From Veillonella tobetsuensis (GTDB lineage Bacteria > Bacillota > Negativicutes > Veillonellales > Veillonellaceae), in assembly GCF_001078375.1 (NCBI RefSeq), contig NZ_BBXI01000021.1, positions 1-64,000 of the forward strand: a DNA stretch of 64,000 nt, written 5' to 3'. Positions 1-8,353 of the stretch are shown in pieces; position 1 is the stretch's first letter; each line of letters starts with the position of its first letter. Position numbers and translations under genes: made by a program. A model generated the notes under the pieces. The model was not told the origin of the DNA, made no database searches, and saw only the letters and a program-made list of their open reading frames with translations.

Positions 1-20
1 ATAATTTAATTATACCAACG

Positions 21-46
21 AAAAGGGTCCCTCGGGACCCTTTTTG
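21..46 (+). terminator. Intrinsic terminator at window edge
   Basis: An 11-bp stem (AAAAGGGTCCC with its complement, loop TCG) is followed by a T-run. It has T-runs on both sides but no gene to its left is visible, so it probably ends a gene outside the window. Confidence 0.8.
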
Positions 47-66
47 CTTAGAAATATAAAAAAGTT

Positions 67-96
67 AAGGGGCTGTTTTGTTACAGCCCCTTTTAT
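67..96 (+). terminator. Second intrinsic terminator in tandem
   Basis: The ten-base arm AAGGGGCTGT pairs perfectly with ACAGCCCCTT across a 6-nt loop, followed by T residues. It lies about 20 bp after the first hairpin, giving a tandem terminator upstream of the toxin-antitoxin operon. Confidence 0.8.
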
Positions 97-138
97 ATTC
101 TCTATGTTTTATATGTATTTGTAAAAATCCATATTTGC

Positions 139-158
139 AATTACAATGTAATTACAAT
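139..158. promoter_or_regulatory. Candidate operator of the toxin-antitoxin operon
   Basis: Positions 139-153 form the odd palindrome AATTACA-A-TGTAATT, and its left half AATTACAAT recurs as a direct repeat at 150-158, eleven bases on. Ribbon-helix-helix antitoxins typically repress their own operon by binding such short repeated palindromes. The element is about 100 bp before the antitoxin start, so its role is inferred from position and symmetry only. Confidence 0.4.
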
Positions 159-252
159 TAGAATTCAAGAAGCTTAAACACCTTTTTCTATAAGAGCAAT
201 AAAATAACCAAAGTATTACAGTCACAACTTAAAGAATCATAGGAGAGATATT

Positions 253-864
253 ATGAAAACCGTAAACCTACAAGTCCGCATCAACGAAGATCTAAAACAA
301 GAGGTATCTAGCATATTGAAAGCCCAAGGCCTATCCTATACCTCCATGCTTGACGCACTATTTCGTCAAATCATCAAAGAACGTCGTATTCCATTTGCTA
401 TTGCTTTACCAACGATAACTTCAGATGATACACCTACACCAAGCACACTCAATAAGAATGGCATATATGAACAACCAAAAGCCTCATTAAAGGCCTCAGA
501 TACTATAAATACATACGGAACTACAACAACTAAAGATGATGTAGTAATCTCTTTTGATAAAATCGATAAAACGGGTATTCTTAATATCCGCATTGATCCT
601 AAAGTTAAGACCCTAACAACAGCTATCTTAAAAGAGATGGGATTAACTATATCTCAAATCGTCACAATTGTATCTAAACAAATACAATTTACTAATGATA
701 TTCCTTCCACTATCCATCGCCCAGAATGGATTGATGCTATAAATAATAATTTATGGACGAATGAAGATTTAAACACAAGAATAAAGATAGGACTTAATCA
801 AGCCAAAAAAGGAATTGGCGATTCTGCAGAAAAAGTCTTTAATGATCTCCTTAAAGATTTATAG
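253..864 (+). CDS. RelB/DinJ-type antitoxin with two fused RHH domains
   Basis: A predicted antitoxin that binds and neutralises the toxin encoded 14 bp downstream. Residues about 3-50 (VNLQVRINEDLKQEV onward) look like a RelB/DinJ ribbon-helix-helix domain: a short beta strand, a helix ending in a GLS/T motif, then a second helix. Residues about 108-152 (ILNIRIDPKVKTL onward) repeat the same pattern, after a Ser/Thr-rich linker at 55-100. The last 50 residues, with helical propensity, would be the toxin-wrapping tail. At 203 aa it is about twice the usual RelB/DinJ length of 80-100 aa. The ribosome site AGGAGAG precedes the ATG. It forms an operon with the next gene, which closes at a bidirectional terminator. 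Confidence 0.75.
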   Translation: MKTVNLQVRINEDLKQEVSSILKAQGLSYTSMLDALFRQIIKERRIPFAIALPTITSDDTPTPSTLNKNGIYEQPKASLKASDTINTYGTTTTKDDVVISFDKIDKTGILNIRIDPKVKTLTTAILKEMGLTISQIVTIVSKQIQFTNDIPSTIHRPEWIDAINNNLWTNEDLNTRIKIGLNQAKKGIGDSAEKVFNDLLKDL

Positions 865-878
865 GTTCGGAGGTTAAA

Positions 879-1181
879 ATGAGATATACAATAATTTTGA
901 CCCCTACAGCTAAATCTGACATAGTAAATCTCAAGCTTTCATTAGAGCAACGCTTTGTAGACATTGCGTTTATCAAAAGAGAATTGTCGCAAATTTATGA
1001 AAAAATATGTTCATTATCAGTTTTTCCTGAACGATATCCTATTATAAACAGTAAGACAAAGTACAAAAAATTATCACACAAAAAGTATCTCATTCTATAT
1101 ACAGTTATAGGTAATCAAGTCTATATTTTCTATATTCGGCCTTCAAAAATGAATACAATACAAGAGCTCCAAAACACATAA
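879..1181 (+). CDS. RelE/ParE-family toxin
   Basis: A small basic protein of 100 aa with the RelE/ParE fold pattern: a first strand YTIILTPTAKSDI, two helices, PERYP, then the basic strand KKLSHKKYLILYTV and the final strand VYIFYIRPS. Family members either cleave ribosome-bound mRNA (RelE) or inhibit gyrase (ParE); the sequence alone does not decide which. The spacing (GGAGG, start 14 bp after the antitoxin stop) indicates translation from the same mRNA. The stop codon overlaps the following terminator stem. The toxin's activity is untested, and degenerate inactive RelE copies are common. Confidence 0.75.
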   Translation: MRYTIILTPTAKSDIVNLKLSLEQRFVDIAFIKRELSQIYEKICSLSVFPERYPIINSKTKYKKLSHKKYLILYTVIGNQVYIFYIRPSKMNTIQELQNT

Positions 1182-1207
1182 AAAAGTCGGCTTTCGCCGA
1201 CTTTTTT
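1181..1207. terminator. Bidirectional terminator between toxin and aroD
   Basis: The stem AAAAAGTCGGC/GCCGACTTTTT has a TTTC loop. The A-run on one side and the T-run on the other let it end both the plus-strand toxin operon and the minus-strand aroD. Confidence 0.9.
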
Positions 1208-2000
1208 AATGTACTTTTTCTCGTCTATGTTGTTGTTCATCAAATACACCATCTACGTCGATGGTATCAAGAATTCGTTTTAGTTCATGCACATCGATTT
1301 GACCTGGTGCTGATGCTTTGCCCGCTGAAGCAAAGGTCATAGCATTGCCAAATAAAGCTCCTGAAGCACGTGTAATAGCCCCCAATGGCCCCATGGCCAT
1401 CGTAATGATTGGGTCTGATGGGTATAAAGCTTTCACTTCAGCGGTCGCCTCTAGTAGCGTAAGAACATCGCCTGTTGTATGAGGCATAACGGCTATCTTT
1501 GGTACATCCGCTAAAAATCCTTTCATTTGAATAAGTCGATTTACAATAACATCTCTACTTGGTGTACCATTAAAATCATGATTGCTCATGACGATTGTTA
1601 CACCATGAACCTTTGCAAATTCAATGGTCTTAAGCATGCGTTCTTGATCAAAAAGCAATTCGATATCAATAGCATCTACGAGCCCTGTTGGAATCAATCG
1701 TTCTAGCATAATAAAATAATCATCTGAAGAAATGGACCGCTCTCCGCCTTCCCCCTTTGTACGCCACGTAAATAATAATCCACGGCCTTTTAATTTAGGT
1801 TTAATCAACATAAGGAGCTCAAGAATAGCGTCCACAGAATGTGCTCGTTCAAAATAATCAATTCGCAATTCAACTACATCACATTCTGAATTACATGCCA
1901 CTGTAGTAGCATCTAGAATTTCTTTTTCAGTGATACCTACAATGGGAACACAAATCTTTGTTCCCTGCTCACCAAGTATGATTTGACCAATTCGAACCAT
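1206..2000 (-). CDS. aroD: 3-dehydroquinate dehydratase, type I (AroD)
   Basis: Catalyses the third step of the shikimate pathway, dehydrating 3-dehydroquinate to 3-dehydroshikimate through a Schiff base. The 264-aa TIM barrel is the normal size. Visible active-site elements are the VELRID strand (Glu44, Arg46), the catalytic His141 in SNHDF, the Schiff-base Lys168 in PKIAVMP, and the substrate-binding SAPGQ loop near 230-234. The ribosome site AAGGAG is well placed before the ATG. It stands alone on the minus strand, with no other shikimate gene nearby, downstream of an unrelated transporter. Family assignment is secure. Confidence 0.95.
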   Translation of the reverse strand: MVRIGQIILGEQGTKICVPIVGITEKEILDATTVACNSECDVVELRIDYFERAHSVDAILELLMLIKPKLKGRGLLFTWRTKGEGGERSISSDDYFIMLERLIPTGLVDAIDIELLFDQERMLKTIEFAKVHGVTIVMSNHDFNGTPSRDVIVNRLIQMKGFLADVPKIAVMPHTTGDVLTLLEATAEVKALYPSDPIITMAMGPLGAITRASGALFGNAMTFASAGKASAPGQIDVHELKRILDTIDVDGVFDEQQHRREKVH

Positions 2001-2098
2001 AAAGAGCTCCTTTTTATCCCACTAGTTGACACAAGCCCCTTATCGTTACATAACAATAAAGGGCCGTAAAATATATTATATAACTATGATACTATGTA

Positions 2099-3325
2099 TT
2101 AATCGTGCTGAACAGATAATCGTCTCGCTTGGAATCCTAGATATAATAGCAACGCCCCTGTAATACTAAATACATAAGATATGCCTATATAAGTAGATAC
2201 AAGACTGGCAAATACTGGTCCTACCATAGATCCAAATTGCTGGGCCGTCGTCGTCATACCAAACATGCGCCCTCTAAAACCTGGTTCCGTATTTAGTGTT
2301 ACGGCTGCACTCAAGGATGGATTAATTCCCACAATGCAGGACCCTATCAACACTTGTAATACACCAAACCACCATATACCTACAGGTAGACTTTGAAGTA
2401 ATAGTACAATACCACTACCAATCATACAGTAGGATATGGTTTGAAAATAACCACGTCGTTCTCCAATGCGTACCCATAAATTTGTAGTTAACGCACCTGC
2501 AAGACCACCAATACTCAAAATCGTTCCAGAAATGATGGCTGCCCCTTCCATAGTGCCTTGCATATCACCTACATAAAGAGCCAAAATAGGTTGTAACATC
2601 ATTATAGCGCATTGCATAAAGAAGAAAATCCATAAAAGACGCACTAAAACAGGTTTTTCACTAACAGCTTTAAAATCCTCTCGCAATGATGTTTTCTGCT
2701 TAGTCGCAGTTGTATCCTCTACTTTTTTGCTTGCTATTCGTGGTTCTTTTACAAAGAATAACACCGCCAGAGTGGCAATAAATACAGCTATACCAGATAC
2801 GTAAAAAACGGGGCGCATACCAACGACGCTTTCAACAGCACCACCTAAAAATGGCCCGATGACATTACCCAAAATGAGTCCCATCTGGAATATCCCTAGG
2901 GCACGTCCCACCCTTTTTTCATCAACACTAAGAGATACCATGGTCATAGCAGCTGGATAAAATCCATTGGCAAAGCCTACGAATGCCCGTCCTAACAATA
3001 ATTGATACTGATCTGTTACGAGTCCAATTAAAAAGTAAGATACAGCTATGGCAAAACCGGCTCGAAGAGCCATTCTTTTTTTCCCCTTATTATCTGCAAT
3101 CTTACCCCAAATAGGGGCCATAATCCCAGCAATAAGAAAGGTTATGCCAAAAACCAAACCAGACCAAAGCGCCACATCATCTTTAGAAACACCTAATTCC
3201 AAAAGATATATCGGTAAAAAGGGAATAATCATTGTATAACATACTGCTAGTATCGTCATACTAATGGTAATAATCCATACATTTCTCATGCCACCACGAT
3301 GGGCATCATCTACATGATTATTCAT
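2099..3325 (-). CDS. MFS drug-efflux-type transporter
   Basis: A 408-aa major facilitator protein with about 12 hydrophobic segments. The loop between segments 2 and 3 holds the MFS motif A form GKIADNKGKKR (about residues 74-84), typical of proton-driven drug exporters. The first eight bases of the gene overlap the end of the Rrf2 regulator gene, so the two are translationally coupled and the regulator probably controls the exporter. The substrate cannot be read from the sequence. The soluble central loop, about 200-220, is rich in Lys and Thr. Confidence 0.85.
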   Translation of the reverse strand: MNNHVDDAHRGGMRNVWIITISMTILAVCYTMIIPFLPIYLLELGVSKDDVALWSGLVFGITFLIAGIMAPIWGKIADNKGKKRMALRAGFAIAVSYFLIGLVTDQYQLLLGRAFVGFANGFYPAAMTMVSLSVDEKRVGRALGIFQMGLILGNVIGPFLGGAVESVVGMRPVFYVSGIAVFIATLAVLFFVKEPRIASKKVEDTTATKQKTSLREDFKAVSEKPVLVRLLWIFFFMQCAIMMLQPILALYVGDMQGTMEGAAIISGTILSIGGLAGALTTNLWVRIGERRGYFQTISYCMIGSGIVLLLQSLPVGIWWFGVLQVLIGSCIVGINPSLSAAVTLNTEPGFRGRMFGMTTTAQQFGSMVGPVFASLVSTYIGISYVFSITGALLLYLGFQARRLSVQHD

Positions 3326-3731
3326 AATTTTGATCCATTACATCTTGTAAGGATACACGCTCCATAACATGGCGAAACTCTGCTTGTAAATGTTGCCACA
3401 ATGGTGCGGTTAAGCAATCGTTGAACATAGGACAAGGTTCAAGATGATCCTCCAAGCAAGAAACGAGGGCAATGGAGTCCTCAGCAGCATATAAGATTTC
3501 ATATACATTATATTCAGACGGATCTTTAACTAAGCGATAACCGCCATATTTGCCACGACCACTCTTAACGAGTCCCGCTGCGGATAAACGAGATACAATG
3601 CCTTCTAAATATTTATCTGAAAAGCCTTGGCGTTCTGCAATTTCACGAATCGGCACATTCTTCTCCGTTCCGTGTTCTGCAATATCCGCAAGGATTCGCA
3701 AGGCGTAACGACCTTTTGTTGATATTTTCAT
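3318..3731 (-). CDS. Rrf2-family transcriptional regulator
   Basis: A 137-aa winged-helix regulator beginning MKISTKGRYALRIL, the standard Rrf2 N-terminus, with the wing GRGKYGGYRL at 58-67. Three cysteines at 92, 100 and 106 match the number and approximate spacing of the [2Fe-2S] ligands of IscR/NsrR, so this may be an iron-sulfur sensor of redox or nitrosative stress. It is first in a two-gene unit with the MFS exporter. No isc or suf gene is adjacent, so it is not an obvious IscR. A palindrome lies 24 bp upstream of its start. Confidence 0.9.
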   Translation of the reverse strand: MKISTKGRYALRILADIAEHGTEKNVPIREIAERQGFSDKYLEGIVSRLSAAGLVKSGRGKYGGYRLVKDPSEYNVYEILYAAEDSIALVSCLEDHLEPCPMFNDCLTAPLWQHLQAEFRHVMERVSLQDVMDQNYE

Positions 3732-3754
3732 AAGTTAACCTCTACATCATTAAA

Positions 3755-3771
3755 ATATACTCTTAGTATAT
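3755..3771. promoter_or_regulatory. Palindrome upstream of the Rrf2 gene, candidate autoregulatory operator
   Basis: A perfect inverted repeat ATATACT-CTT-AGTATAT. On the minus strand it includes a TATACT that could be the -10 box of the regulator gene, so a bound dimer would block transcription. Autoregulation is common in Rrf2 proteins, but the sequence is not a textbook IscR or CymR site. Confidence 0.4.
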
Positions 3772-3876
3772 CATAAATTCATACAAAAATTGTTGGGAAA
3801 TATGGTACACTATACTTATATCCGAATATCTTTATTACGGTATTATTTATAATTTCATATGGGGAGGATTTATCTA

Positions 3877-5244
3877 ATGTTAGATAAACTTTTTAAGCTC
3901 AACGAACGGGGAACCACAGTTAAAACTGAGATTTTAGCAGGTCTTACTACGTTCATCACGATGGCGTACATCCTATTCTTGGCGCCAAATATCTTGAGTC
4001 TTGCTGGTATGGACAAGGATGCAGTCCTCATTGCGACAGCCCTCGGTGGCGGTCTCGTAACGATTGCTATGGGCGTATTAGTTAACTATCCAATTGCCTT
4101 GGCTCCTGGGGTTGGCCTGTTAGCCTTTTATTCCTTCACCGTCGTTCTAGGTATGGGGATTCAATGGCAAACAGCACTTGGTGCCGTTTTCATTTCCGGC
4201 CTTGTATTCCTTGCATTGACGTTGACCTCGATTCGTCAAATGATTGTGAAAGGTATCCCAGCATCGATGAAGATAGCCATCACTGTTGGTATTGGCCTCT
4301 TCATCGCTATCATTGGTTTGAAACTATCTGGCTTAATGGCTATTTCTATCAGCCTATCTCCTAACTCGTTAGGGCAAGTAGTTCAAACACATGGCAATCT
4401 AGTGCCACCACCATCCGAAGCATTGCTCACCATGGGTAATTTACATGATGGCAATACATTGTTAGCCTTATTCAGCCTTATCTTTACATCTTTATTGATG
4501 GCTCGTAATATCCAAGGCTCCTTACTTATCGGTGTTCTCGTAACTACTGTTATTTCTTATGCTACAGGATTATCTACAATGCCTGAACATTTCCAAGTGT
4601 TAGCAATTCCTGATTTTTCCAAAGCAGCATTTTTCCAATTAGACATTCCTGGTGCCATTCATATGGGGTTGATTACCATCATCTTCTCCTTCACCTTTGT
4701 GGAATTGTTCGACTCTATGGGCACATTAATCGGTACAGCTACTAAGGCAAAAATTGCAGATCCTAAGACAGGTTCTTTCCCTGGTCTAGGCAAAGCGATG
4801 ACCGTTGATGCCGTAGGCGTTAGTGCTGGTGCCTTACTAGGTACTTCTACAATTACAGCCTTTGTTGAAAGTGCTTCTGGCGTTGGTGCTGGTGGTCGCA
4901 CAGGTTTAACAGCGGTTACAACAGGCGTATTGTTCTTAATTTGCCTATTTGTTGCGCCTCTTGTATTACTCGTACCAAACGCAGCTACATCTCCAATCCT
5001 TATTCTCGTAGGTGCCTTGATGATTGGCGCCATTCGAGATATCGACTTTGACGATTGGACCGAAGGCTTCCCTGCATTCCTAGTTATTACCTTGATGCCG
5101 TTCACATACAGCATTGCTAATGGTATCTCCGCAGGACTTATCGCATACCCAATCTTGAAACTCGTAGCAGGTCGCGCTAAAGAGGTTAACTGGATTATGT
5201 ATGTATTGGCAGTACTCGTTATCATTCGATACGTATTCTACTAG
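3877..5244 (+). CDS. NCS2-family purine permease (AzgA/PbuG type)
   Basis: A proton-coupled importer of hypoxanthine/guanine or adenine by family. The protein has roughly 12-14 hydrophobic segments and the AzgA-branch signatures TTFITMAYILFLAPN near the N-terminus and TSTITAFVESASGVGAGGRTG in the second half. The start is set at the second ATG (3877), because the in-frame ATG at 3859 would lie immediately in front of GGGGAGG (3861-3867), which is correctly spaced from 3877; this gives 455 aa. I looked for a purine riboswitch upstream and did not see one. It is monocistronic and ends at an unusual composite hairpin. Confidence 0.9.
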   Translation: MLDKLFKLNERGTTVKTEILAGLTTFITMAYILFLAPNILSLAGMDKDAVLIATALGGGLVTIAMGVLVNYPIALAPGVGLLAFYSFTVVLGMGIQWQTALGAVFISGLVFLALTLTSIRQMIVKGIPASMKIAITVGIGLFIAIIGLKLSGLMAISISLSPNSLGQVVQTHGNLVPPPSEALLTMGNLHDGNTLLALFSLIFTSLLMARNIQGSLLIGVLVTTVISYATGLSTMPEHFQVLAIPDFSKAAFFQLDIPGAIHMGLITIIFSFTFVELFDSMGTLIGTATKAKIADPKTGSFPGLGKAMTVDAVGVSAGALLGTSTITAFVESASGVGAGGRTGLTAVTTGVLFLICLFVAPLVLLVPNAATSPILILVGALMIGAIRDIDFDDWTEGFPAFLVITLMPFTYSIANGISAGLIAYPILKLVAGRAKEVNWIMYVLAVLVIIRYVFY

Positions 5245-5270
5245 TTTTGAAAGTATACCTAAATACACAT

Positions 5271-5368
5271 AAAAGAACCTATCTCCTAAGATATTTTGTA
5301 GTGAACCCAAAAAGTTAGACTTTTGGGGTTCACTACATTGCTAGATATCTGCGAGATAGGTTCTTTTT
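5271..5368. terminator. Composite palindrome: terminator enclosing an IS-end-like hairpin
   Basis: The outer arms AAAAGAACCTATCTC (5271-5285) and GAGATAGGTTCTTTTT form a good bidirectional terminator between the convergent permease and secreted-protein genes. Inside the loop lies a second hairpin (5297-5336), whose 18-nt arms starting TGTAGTGAACCC match with one mismatch. The inner arms resemble, from memory, terminal repeats of IS3-family elements. The whole 98 bp reads as one long imperfect palindrome. Confidence 0.75.
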
Positions 5369-5440
5369 GTAGTATGTGCTATTACATTATAGTCATTTAC
5401 TAATGCCTTATTATATTCAAAGTTATATTACTGTACTGTG

Positions 5441-6754
5441 TTATCTAAGTGTTTTAACTCCAATTAAGTCTGTACGACTTGGATCGATATCTTTTAATGG
5501 TACTACATGATTTCTATAAAACTCTGCTTCAGATGCTTTTACAGGCACTTGGAAGAACAAGAAATACGCCATATTATCCTTGTACCACGTAACACTGCGT
5601 ACTAAGCCCTTATCTACATCCCCTGTATAGTGAACCTCCCCTATTGGAGTAGAGTCGCTCCAATGTACGTCATGATACTCCATTGGGATATATTCTTCAG
5701 GCCGTACAGTATCCATAGAGTAGCTCATGCGGAAGACCATCGTATGAGTTACCCAACGGCCACTGCGTTCTTGATACTCTTTACCTTGCTTCCAATATAC
5801 AGTTTCTAATACATCATTGTCATAAAAATGTGTAGCATAGTATGTATAACCAAGGGGTAAATAACTTGGTACAGATACGTCATAGGACACCTTATGAGAT
5901 GCATCGATTACACCGCTAGGTAGACCGATGGTTTTGCTGGTAAGTATAGGCCACACAGAATTCGTATGTGTACGCAATGGCAACCCAATCGTTTCATAAG
6001 GAGGCCAATCTATTTCAACCTTTTGTTTAACAGGTTCTTCAATATGTTGCTCATCATTGCGGTCACCACGTAGTCGATTATCATCAATGGCTACGTTACT
6101 CACAGGACCTACAGAGTCTACAATTTTGCTTACAAAGTTTTGATTTCTTAAAGAAGCAAAGTAGAGCATATAAACTTTATTATCTTTTTCCCAGTAAGCA
6201 ATTTTAATAGAGTCTTTACTAGGACTTAACGTATGTACAGTGGTCCCATTAGGGGTAATAAAGCTAACTGCATCCTTAGCGTTGTAATTTGTCTTTTCTA
6301 ATATAGGCGTTACCACTGTATCGATAGCCCAACCCATACGATATACAATGTCTGTATTAGAGAAGGTTAGCTTCGGACCAAATTCTCCATCACGGCCCGT
6401 TTCTGTATAAACGATTTCTAATACGTCATGGTCCTTGGCTTTTACATCACGTACTGCATAATCTTTAGGCATATAAGACGGAACTTGTATAGGATAGCCA
6501 AATTCCTGCGCGGTACTCTCAATATTAGTTTTAACTAAATCATAATCATCAACTTGATCATACCAACGATAACGATTAGCGAGTTTTTTATTATCATCGA
6601 TGAGCTCTTTATTATCTACATCTCGTTCAACAGGAACGGTATTACCATTTTTATCAATTAATGGGTATGTAGCACTAACTGGCTGTACGCCAAAGGTGCT
6701 TACTGTAGTAGCCATCGCGGCACATAAAACAGCAGATGTTATTAGTTTCTTCAT
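5441..6754 (-). CDS. Secreted protein with duplicated domain, function unknown
   Basis: A 437-aa exported protein. Residues 1-28 form a signal peptide ending at VSA. Two related units follow: about 75-210, from the PSYMPKDY motif through DVLEIVYTE and YRMGWAIDTV, and about 285-430, from PSYLPLGY through DVLETVYW, FRMSYSMDTV and the tail HVVPLKDIDPSR. The second unit is closely similar to the protein encoded just downstream (6844-7605 product). The P-x-Y-x-P-x-G-Y opening recalls DUF4367-type domains, but I cannot confirm that. It lacks a lipobox or SLH domain, so it is probably periplasmic. The ribosome site GGAGAG precedes the ATG. Confidence 0.7.
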   Translation of the reverse strand: MKKLITSAVLCAAMATTVSTFGVQPVSATYPLIDKNGNTVPVERDVDNKELIDDNKKLANRYRWYDQVDDYDLVKTNIESTAQEFGYPIQVPSYMPKDYAVRDVKAKDHDVLEIVYTETGRDGEFGPKLTFSNTDIVYRMGWAIDTVVTPILEKTNYNAKDAVSFITPNGTTVHTLSPSKDSIKIAYWEKDNKVYMLYFASLRNQNFVSKIVDSVGPVSNVAIDDNRLRGDRNDEQHIEEPVKQKVEIDWPPYETIGLPLRTHTNSVWPILTSKTIGLPSGVIDASHKVSYDVSVPSYLPLGYTYYATHFYDNDVLETVYWKQGKEYQERSGRWVTHTMVFRMSYSMDTVRPEEYIPMEYHDVHWSDSTPIGEVHYTGDVDKGLVRSVTWYKDNMAYFLFFQVPVKASEAEFYRNHVVPLKDIDPSRTDLIGVKTLR

Positions 6755-6843
6755 ATTCTCTCCTCTTCGAGCGGTTACAGATTTCGCCGCTATTACACAA
6801 TATATTGTTCTAGATACGGTTTGTATATCATCCAGCTAATCTG

Positions 6844-7605
6844 CTAAGGAATCATTCGTTCTTTATTATATTCATCAATTGTTTTGTTTGAAATCTTCGT
6901 AACCGGATAGTTTCCCAATAATTCATAACGTGAGCTATCTATATTTTTTACAGGTACCACATGTTCCTTATAGAATTCAGCATCAACTGCTTTCACAGGT
7001 TCTAAGAAGAATAAGGAGAACGCCATGCCACCTTCCGTCCACGTAATGCTACGGATTAATTGTGCTGCTGGATCACCGGTATAAAAGACTTCGCCAGATT
7101 CACCTTGTTCAGACCATTCAAAGTCCTTATACTCTGCAGGAATATACGCTGTATCTCTTACGGTATCCACGGAATAGCCCATTCGATAGGCCATAACATT
7201 AGTAATAAACTTTTTCCCATCCTGATAGATAGGTGCACCTTTTTTGTAATATACAACCTCTAGTACATCATTTCGATCAAGACGTGCTGTATACAGCTGA
7301 AATCCATAAGGTATATAACTAGGTGCCTCAGCCTCATACGGCAATTTCTGAATAGCCTCTACTATCCCCTTAAAGTTACGAGCACTGTCTTGAGTCATTA
7401 AAGGCCAGCCTACTAATTGCGTTCTTGGTATTTGTATAATTGCAGAAGCATTATTCATGTTTGGCGTAACATTGTTAGACTTAGATGCGGCCTCAGAATT
7501 ATTAATAGATACAGACTGATCAACAGTATCTGCGGATACATAGCTTATAGATACTAACCCAACAGCTATAGCAGCTAAAATTGATTTACCTATAGTTTTC
7601 TTCAT
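6844..7605 (-). CDS. Secreted single-domain paralogue of the neighbouring 437-aa protein
   Basis: A 253-aa exported protein with a signal peptide of about 25 residues (SYVSA). Its body from about 95 carries the same landmarks as the second half of the adjacent protein: APSYIPYGF, NDVLEVVYY, YRMGYSVDTV, GEVFYTGD, and EFYKEHVVPVKNIDSSR. The two genes lie head to tail with an 89-bp gap, each with its own TAGGAGAG or GAGGAGAG ribosome site, so they arose by tandem duplication and may be co-transcribed. The function is unknown; a periplasmic or envelope role is inferred from export only. Confidence 0.7.
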   Translation of the reverse strand: MKKTIGKSILAAIAVGLVSISYVSADTVDQSVSINNSEAASKSNNVTPNMNNASAIIQIPRTQLVGWPLMTQDSARNFKGIVEAIQKLPYEAEAPSYIPYGFQLYTARLDRNDVLEVVYYKKGAPIYQDGKKFITNVMAYRMGYSVDTVRDTAYIPAEYKDFEWSEQGESGEVFYTGDPAAQLIRSITWTEGGMAFSLFFLEPVKAVDAEFYKEHVVPVKNIDSSRYELLGNYPVTKISNKTIDEYNKERMIP

Positions 7606-7784
7606 ATTCTCTCCTATTACAAAAATTTATAATATGCTCCACACATATAATGATATATTTTCTTATTTATATCAAAATCAAGCTACCGTTTCTGTAGCTC
7701 TAGCTACTTCATAAAACTTTTATCTTTCCTTTTGTGAAAGCATCGTCACAATCAAATAATGTATCTAATGCTTAGGTTCGATAT

Positions 7785-7833
7785 AAAAAAATCCTACTGA
7801 ACGCTATATCATAATAGAGTTCAATGGGATTGT
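7785..7833 (-). terminator. Terminator of the NimA-like gene
   Basis: On the minus strand a 13-bp stem with one mismatch (arms around ATCCCATTGAAC and GTTCAGTAGGAT) is followed by seven T residues, just after the stop codon of the flavoprotein gene. Confidence 0.75.
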
Positions 7834-7840
7834 TGTATTA

Positions 7841-8353
7841 TTATTTAGTTAATGGCGGCATAATAGCATCTTGTTCAAGTTGTCTTCGTCTTTTGGCCGT
7901 ATAGTCAACAATTTTAATTTGAACTACGCCCACAGAGTTTACCATGGCTTCCGTAAAAGTAAATTCACGCCCTGTCTGGTGTTTCATCAATACTTGTAAG
8001 CCATGAGACTTTTCATCAATAGACTCTAAATAGGTAGCCTCTCCACGACCCATCACACTAGAGTATACCGAGCTATATTTACATGGTATATCTCCACCTG
8101 AAACGAGGGCTTCATCGCTACCATCAATTTCAATAAATACATGTGGATTCGCTTGAATCAAACTAAACTTTTTCCCCTCATAATGGCCATGTACATAGAT
8201 ATAAAGTACCTCATCTATAAATTCATATCCAAAATGTAGGGGTACTACGTAAGGGTAATCACCATCTATCAGACCTAGGTGAATGATACGAGTGCTATTT
8301 AAAATGCCCTTAATTTCATGTATATCTGTAACCTTGCGGTCTTGTCGTCTCAT
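7841..8353 (-). CDS. NimA-like pyridoxamine 5'-phosphate oxidase-fold flavoprotein
   Basis: A 170-aa split-barrel FMN-binding protein of the PNPOx-like superfamily. It opens with MRRQDRKVTD followed by the strand pair IIHLGLIDGDYPYVVPLHFGY, and has the YVHGHYEGKK segment and the late YSSVMGRGEATY strand, which are typical of NimA/YhbP-like proteins in anaerobes. NimA enzymes reduce nitroimidazoles, but most housekeeping relatives have no known substrate, so resistance should not be assumed. The gene is single, with TGGAGG before the ATG and a strong terminator behind it. Confidence 0.8.
   Translation of the reverse strand: MRRQDRKVTDIHEIKGILNSTRIIHLGLIDGDYPYVVPLHFGYEFIDEVLYIYVHGHYEGKKFSLIQANPHVFIEIDGSDEALVSGGDIPCKYSSVYSSVMGRGEATYLESIDEKSHGLQVLMKHQTGREFTFTEAMVNSVGVVQIKIVDYTAKRRRQLEQDAIMPPLTK

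Noticed and set aside
3772-3876. Purine riboswitch upstream of the NCS2 permease
   Set aside because: The conserved loops and paired stems of the purine aptamer are not present in the short leader.
4659-5225. Long minus-strand open frame inside the NCS2 permease gene
   Set aside because: Fully antisense to a conserved membrane-protein gene; its Pro/Ala/Ser composition mirrors the permease codons.
7841-8353. Calling the PNPOx-fold protein a nitroimidazole-resistance gene (nim)
   Set aside because: The family is broad and most members are not resistance determinants; sequence alone does not justify it.
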